Below, piece after piece: positions 35,645 through 39,764 of a stretch of DNA of 39,764 bases. The notes under the pieces were generated by a model. The model did no database searches and was not told where the DNA came from. It saw nothing but the letters and a program-made list of their open reading frames with translations. Within the stretch, counting starts at the first letter, position 1, and every line of letters starts with the position of its first letter. This DNA is from Bacteroidota bacterium (lineage in GTDB: Bacteria > Bacteroidota > Ignavibacteria > Kapaibacteriales > NICIL-2): positions 1-39,764 of the forward strand of contig JAIBAE010000004.1 in the NCBI GenBank assembly GCA_019695345.1, read 5' to 3'. The translations under genes and the position numbers were made by a program.

Positions 35645-36723
35645 TATTTTTTGACGATAAACTGATGTGAGAGAATTTGCGTTGGCGTGCGAAGAATCAA
35701 AAAATATTCACCGCTTGCAACATTGCTTACATCTGCCTGAATAACGTGTTCACCAATTCTGGCATTCTGTTCGGAATATAGTTGCGTTGCAACCCTGCCA
35801 TGTAAGTCAACTAACGCCAATGTGGTTTCGCCAACTTCACCAAGTTGAATATTTACTGTTGTAGAACTTACTGCCGGGTTAGGAAACGCATTAAGAAATG
35901 CTGTTGGCTTAACTGTGTACACTAATCGTGTTGTATCACCTTCGTGGCATATTCCGGTAAAATCTATTCTTCCATGTTGTACGCTTATATCTGCTTTGGG
36001 TGCTTCAATCCAACGGAATGATTCTATTACTAACGGCGAATACACATCATTCCCCAGTTTGGTTAAAAAGGGAAGTGTTATGAGTGTATCGTTTGTTCCA
36101 AGTTTGCCAGTCACAGTTATTCTGCAAGAATCGTTTGAGCGATTACACTGATATTGCGTTGATGATAACACGTGTGGATTATAGCGTATTACTGCTTCAA
36201 AAGTTTTTGCCTTGACGCGTTGCAAATCTTTCGATTGAAGTAAGATGAGCGGGATGTGTACATTTACGCCAATATCTGCAACAACACTTGGAATCATAAC
36301 AAGCGATGAACCATTAGGTAAACCAAACAGCGATTTTACCCCATACCAAAATCCAATGTTATGGAGTTGTTGCGCATTACTAACTCTTCCAATGGCACTT
36401 TGCCCAACGGTAGAATTCATCTTCATCGAGTCGGATTGCGCGTAACGTCCGGCATTACTTATTACCGAGCGTTTAAGTGTTTGTGCCTTCAACTGCGTTG
36501 TGGTAACAACCAAACACAAAACAAACACAACACAACATAGAGTAAGTAGCACATTTGTTTTTGCTACCGCAGAGCGCACCAATCCTTGTGTGTTGGCAGT
36601 GCCATACATCGGCGCAACAGGTCCGCAGTGCGTCGCAAAACGCTTGGCGCGGACTGAGTTGCCGCGCAGTTGCGGTTGCTTCGGCAGTGGAGGGGTACCC
36701 ATATTTATATTCTGATTATTCAT
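35644..36723 (-). CDS. T9SS sorting-domain protein with a repeat-derived N-terminus
   Basis: 359 residues from the ATG at 36723, with AAGGG five bases before it. The first 50 residues, however, are encoded by R2/R1 repeat DNA, and a conventional signal peptide starts only near residue 49 (V/MRSAVAKTNVLLTLCC, hydrophobic core, then LKAQ). GTG at 36579 or ATG at 36609 are alternative starts. Next comes the STVGQ-IG-GFWYG motif common in T9SS cargo, then a cohesin-like domain at about 145-230, then a type A sorting domain from about 280 (NAFPNPAVSS). It is the middle gene of a three-gene operon. Confidence 0.75.
   Translation of the reverse strand: MNNQNINMGTPPLPKQPQLRGNSVRAKRFATHCGPVAPMYGTANTQGLVRSAVAKTNVLLTLCCVVFVLCLVVTTTQLKAQTLKRSVISNAGRYAQSDSMKMNSTVGQSAIGRVSNAQQLHNIGFWYGVKSLFGLPNGSSLVMIPSVVADIGVNVHIPLILLQSKDLQRVKAKTFEAVIRYNPHVLSSTQYQCNRSNDSCRITVTGKLGTNDTLITLPFLTKLGNDVYSPLVIESFRWIEAPKADISVQHGRIDFTGICHEGDTTRLVYTVKPTAFLNAFPNPAVSSTTVNIQLGEVGETTLALVDLHGRVATQLYSEQNARIGEHVIQADVSNVASGEYFLILRTPTQILSHQFIVKK
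36562..36705 (-). repeat. R2 copy 3 plus R1 end inside the T9SS gene
   Basis: On the minus strand, R2 starts at 36705 (AATATGGGTA, then CTGCCGAAGCAACC, CTGCGCGGCAAC and GTCCGC to about 36646). An R1-like end follows, GGTGCGCTCTGCGGTAGCA, at 36562-36580. Elsewhere both elements are intergenic and follow stop codons; here the block follows the adhesin's stop and overlaps the N-terminal codons of the next gene. Confidence 0.65.
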
Positions 36724-36731
36724 GGTAACCC

Positions 36732-39700
36732 TTAGTGCAATACTCTGAATAAACGTTGTGCTGTTGTGTTGCTACATTGTAAGTTGGCAACGTACCAACC
36801 GCTGTTGAAATCTTGTACGCCAACTTCTACTTCGTAATCGCCTTTGTTCATTGGTACGTTTTGCAACGCTGTGTGAATTGTTTCGCCCGATGATGTTACG
36901 ATGGTTAGAGTGATGTCGGTTTTGAGTTCTGTGTGGAACTTAATAACAACCGTTGATGAAGCCGGGTCGGGCACGATTGCCACAATGCGTGCAAGTGCAT
37001 CGTTAACTTTTGTTGTTGTTGCAGGTTGTTCCTGTTGTACGGTGTTGCTTTCCAACCGTTGCAGACGAGATTCTAATTGAGCATTTTTGTTTTCGAGTTC
37101 TTTAATGCGCGATTCTTGCTGCTCGTTTTGTTTGATAAGTTGTTGCGATGAATACAATGCAACACCTGCTACATCGAGCGCGGCAAGATACTTGTGGCTT
37201 TCTGCATTATCTAAAACACCAGTGCCAAATGCCTCGCGGAAGTCTTCGGCAAAAGGTGATATGTGATACTCTTGTGTTTTTTTGTAGAACCAACCACGTA
37301 AATCTAACCCTTTTACTTTTTGTAACATCGATGCGCTATCGAGCGTTGCAAATCTATCTTTAAATGTTCGTGAAGAACCATCCGTCCAAACCCCACCAGT
37401 TGTAAGGCGCGCACCATTTCCGTTTGTTGTATTTGTACCCACGTGAATAGGGAAGTCTAGGTCCTCACGGTTTACACCAAAGAATCCATCGTTAGTTGGC
37501 TCGAAGAAATAGACTCGATAATTTTCGGTAACAGTTGGGTCAACCGAATTACCAAAAGTAAAGTTGTACAAACCGTTTGCTGTGCTACCAAACCCGCCAA
37601 CTATTGAGTATGAGGCGGAAGCTGTGTTCCCATTTCCGCCAAGTACTGTTGAATAGGTTGCGCTAGCAGTATTGGAACCTCCACCTATTATACTAGCATA
37701 TGATGTACTAGACAAATTACCGTTACCACCCAACACAGTAGAATAGCTACCAGAGGCAGTGTTGCTATACCCTCCGGTAACAACTGAATACAAACCGCTT
37801 GCCGTATCTATATACCCGCCTGCAACTACACTGGCAAATCCACTTGCATAATTTCTATAACCGCCACCCACAGTTGCATCGCTATTTGCAGTTGAGTTCT
37901 GGTATCCTCCGGCAATGGTGTTATAAATTGCTGAAGTTGAATTACCAGTTCCACCACCAATAACACTGTACGTACCACTAATAGTATTATCAGCCCCACC
38001 TCCTATGAAACCGTGGATGCTTGAAATAGTATTACGATTACCACCGGCAATAACTGATGTATCTGCCGATATTGTATTGGTATTACCACCGCCAACAAAT
38101 GAATAATCACCACCGATAGTATGATTGTAACCACTTACAATTCCGGAGTAGGTTACAGTGTTGATTGAAGAGAACCGTGAGTTTACAATAGTATTGTAAT
38201 CTCCTATAATTGTATCTGCATACCCCGCGCCCATAAAGCCGTAATGGCCTTGTAACAAGTTAAGTTCGCCTGCACCAATCATTGAGTAGTGTGCAAAGCT
38301 ACCGCCAGTTTGGAACTTAATGCGGTTGGCGTAACCCGTACCTATTATCGAGTACCCAACACTATCCATAACATTGGATTGTCCGTTGGTAATAGTACTA
38401 TAAATGCCTTTAAGCGAATTACCATATCCAGTACCAATGATGTTGAAGTCGTTTGTGGTTTCATTACCTGAAACAAACGTGAAACCATTAGCTGCAATTG
38501 AATTAAAATATCCACTTGTAATTGTACTGTAGGTCACATCGTTGTCAATATTATTGCCTTGTCCATTTGCAATAAAACCGAAGTGGGAAAGCGAGTCGAT
38601 GGTATTAGAATTGCCATTCAAAATCGTTGCATTAAAGGCTCTGCCTTTATTTCCAGCACCGGAGGCAATAAAGCCGCCCGACATAGAAAGATAGTTCTCG
38701 TGTCCGGCAAGGATTGCAGAATGCTGACCTACAAGTGTATCGTTATAGCCACTGCCTATGGTAGAAAAATCAACGGTAATAAGGTGGTTGTATCCATTAA
38801 GGATATTGGAATAGGAGGCATTGCTAATCTTATTATTGTAACCATTACCTATGTAGTCATACTGGTCATTGACCGCATCAATTTTATTTAAGTTGCCACT
38901 AAGAATAGTGCTATAGCCGATTGTGCTAATGGTGTCTGTCCAGCCTGCCCCAATAAAATTAAGCCAGCCATATGTCCTATTTCCATAACCTGTTATAATT
39001 GCGCTGTAATTCCAGTTTTGACTATATCCAGTATTTTTAGTTCGGGCAATTGTGTTCTGATAGCCACCAACAATCACTGCACCTTCGGCTGTTGTATCTA
39101 TAGTATTACTATACCCGCTTCCAATAAAAGAGTATGGCGAAGATTTTTTTATACTATGAAGAGCACCTGCACCTATGAATGAGTAGGTTGAAGTGTTGCC
39201 TATGCTTTGAGTAATACCTGATCCAATAAATGAATAACTGGAACCGATACCTATGCTTAGAGTATTTCCTGCACCGATAAAGGAGTTACCGGAACCATTA
39301 CCTATGCTTAGAGTATTTCCTGCACCGATAAAGGAGTTACCGGAATTGAAACCTATGTTCATGCCACCACCAGCACCAATAAAAGCAGCATTAGATAGAG
39401 TATCTATTTTTTGCAAGATTCCACTACCAATGAATGTTTGAGATGACCTTGTGCTGTCAAACTGACCTGTCCCAATAAAAGCATCATATAGTCCAGATAC
39501 ATAACAAGAAGTTCCCGTAAGTATAACGCCATAGAAGTCGTTATAAATTTGGTTAGCAATACCACTTCCAATTAAACTTCCATATGAGCGAAGTTGATTA
39601 TTAACCCCATTTAGTATTGTAGAATAGTTGTCAGGTAAAACTCCAAGGGATGCACTATAAGTATAAATGGAAGGATTTATAGGCTTCAAAATAGCATTAC

Positions 39701-39764
39701 CCGTTCCACTAGTAATTAAATCATGCCTGATATTCTGGTTAATGGTGTTACCGTAACCATTTAC
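36732..39764 (-). CDS. Giant beta-roll adhesin with S74-like chaperone, coiled coil and T9SS domain (5' end outside window)
   Basis: At least 1010 residues; the frame is open to the window edge and the 25 codons before the first internal TTG already fit the repeat, so the true start lies outside. About 775 residues are beta-roll repeats of 15-17 residues with G-G-x-x-N and Y-S-x-V/I positions, like YadA-type trimeric heads. An S74-like intramolecular chaperone region follows, with the Ser-x4-Lys pair conserved (Ser at 37374-37376, Lys at 37359-37361). A heptad coiled coil lies at about 37040-37150 and a type A T9SS sorting domain ends the protein. Probably a trimeric surface fibre. It heads an operon with the next two genes. 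Confidence 0.85.
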   Translation of the reverse strand, partial: VNGYGNTINQNIRHDLITSGTGNAILKPINPSIYTYSASLGVLPDNYSTILNGVNNQLRSYGSLIGSGIANQIYNDFYGVILTGTSCYVSGLYDAFIGTGQFDSTRSSQTFIGSGILQKIDTLSNAAFIGAGGGMNIGFNSGNSFIGAGNTLSIGNGSGNSFIGAGNTLSIGIGSSYSFIGSGITQSIGNTSTYSFIGAGALHSIKKSSPYSFIGSGYSNTIDTTAEGAVIVGGYQNTIARTKNTGYSQNWNYSAIITGYGNRTYGWLNFIGAGWTDTISTIGYSTILSGNLNKIDAVNDQYDYIGNGYNNKISNASYSNILNGYNHLITVDFSTIGSGYNDTLVGQHSAILAGHENYLSMSGGFIASGAGNKGRAFNATILNGNSNTIDSLSHFGFIANGQGNNIDNDVTYSTITSGYFNSIAANGFTFVSGNETTNDFNIIGTGYGNSLKGIYSTITNGQSNVMDSVGYSIIGTGYANRIKFQTGGSFAHYSMIGAGELNLLQGHYGFMGAGYADTIIGDYNTIVNSRFSSINTVTYSGIVSGYNHTIGGDYSFVGGGNTNTISADTSVIAGGNRNTISSIHGFIGGGADNTISGTYSVIGGGTGNSTSAIYNTIAGGYQNSTANSDATVGGGYRNYASGFASVVAGGYIDTASGLYSVVTGGYSNTASGSYSTVLGGNGNLSSTSYASIIGGGSNTASATYSTVLGGNGNTASASYSIVGGFGSTANGLYNFTFGNSVDPTVTENYRVYFFEPTNDGFFGVNREDLDFPIHVGTNTTNGNGARLTTGGVWTDGSSRTFKDRFATLDSASMLQKVKGLDLRGWFYKKTQEYHISPFAEDFREAFGTGVLDNAESHKYLAALDVAGVALYSSQQLIKQNEQQESRIKELENKNAQLESRLQRLESNTVQQEQPATTTKVNDALARIVAIVPDPASSTVVIKFHTELKTDITLTIVTSSGETIHTALQNVPMNKGDYEVEVGVQDFNSGWYVANLQCSNTTAQRLFRVLH
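39250..39345 (-). repeat. Near-perfect 51-bp tandem repeat within the adhesin
   Basis: A 45-bp identical core occurs at 39250-39294 and again at 39301-39345, a period of 51 bp or 17 codons. It encodes the FIGAGNTLSIG unit of the beta-roll. The two units are identical at DNA level while neighbours differ, a sign of recent slippage or unequal exchange. Confidence 0.9.

Noticed and set aside
37500-39764. Regularly spaced repeats that could suggest a CRISPR array
   Set aside because: They are in one long open frame, diverge by codon, and encode a beta-roll; there are no uniform direct repeats with unique spacers.

Overview
The window reads like a chromosome segment of a free-living, aerobically respiring member of the Bacteroidota/Chlorobiota superphylum. 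Three things point there: six proteins end in type IX secretion (T9SS) C-terminal sorting domains, several genes carry Bacteroidota-type TAnnTTTG -7 promoter boxes, and the gene order is rplM-rpsI-rpsB-tsf-pyrH-frr. Asp-box (Ycf48/BNR-like) propellers, HYDIN-like Ig repeats and an A-type oxidase cluster with two COX3 genes and a COX4 fit the Kapabacteria/Ignavibacteria side of that group. The lineage is an inference. No rRNA, tRNA, CRISPR array or transposase was seen.

Layout. 1-561: 5' part of a short-chain dehydrogenase (minus strand). 965-3856: large T9SS-exported propeller protein, closed by a perfect 15-bp hairpin. 4.0-8.6 kb: translation block (L13, S9, S2, EF-Ts, UMP kinase, ribosome recycling factor) with internal promoters and a structured rpsB leader. 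8.9-12.8 kb: single genes (SRAP DNA-protein crosslink sensor, nucleotidyltransferase, rhodanese-thioredoxin lipoprotein, dicarboxylate symporter). 13.1-17.8 kb: tandem pair of paralogous Asp-box T9SS proteins. 18.1-21.2 kb: apolipoprotein N-acyltransferase, a LytTR response regulator and the ArfB ribosome-rescue hydrolase. 21.4-27.8 kb: a 1433-residue T9SS protein (minus) divergent from a PD40-OmpA envelope protein. 28.1-33.0 kb: complete aa3-like cytochrome oxidase operon (cyt c, CuA subunit, subunit I, COX3, COX4, second COX3, small Cys protein). 33.1-39.8 kb (minus): a VOC protein, then an apparent operon of a giant beta-roll adhesin, a small T9SS protein and a double-OmpA protein.

Most large intergenic gaps hold dispersed repeats, many starting within a few bases of a stop codon. 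The main family (called R1 here) is 164-177 bp long, with ends matching TGCTATCGC / GCGATAGCA and a nested internal inverted repeat. It occurs as five full copies, four half copies, and one pair of halves that brackets the VOC gene. A second family (R2) also begins at stop codons; one copy underlies the apparent N-terminus of a T9SS protein.

The strongest biological leads are: the window-end adhesin, which joins a YadA-like beta-roll, an S74-type chaperone region, a coiled coil and a T9SS sorting domain; a cytochrome oxidase whose subunit I keeps the D-channel acids and all metal ligands but lacks the K-channel lysine and most of its partners; and the R1 repeat family.
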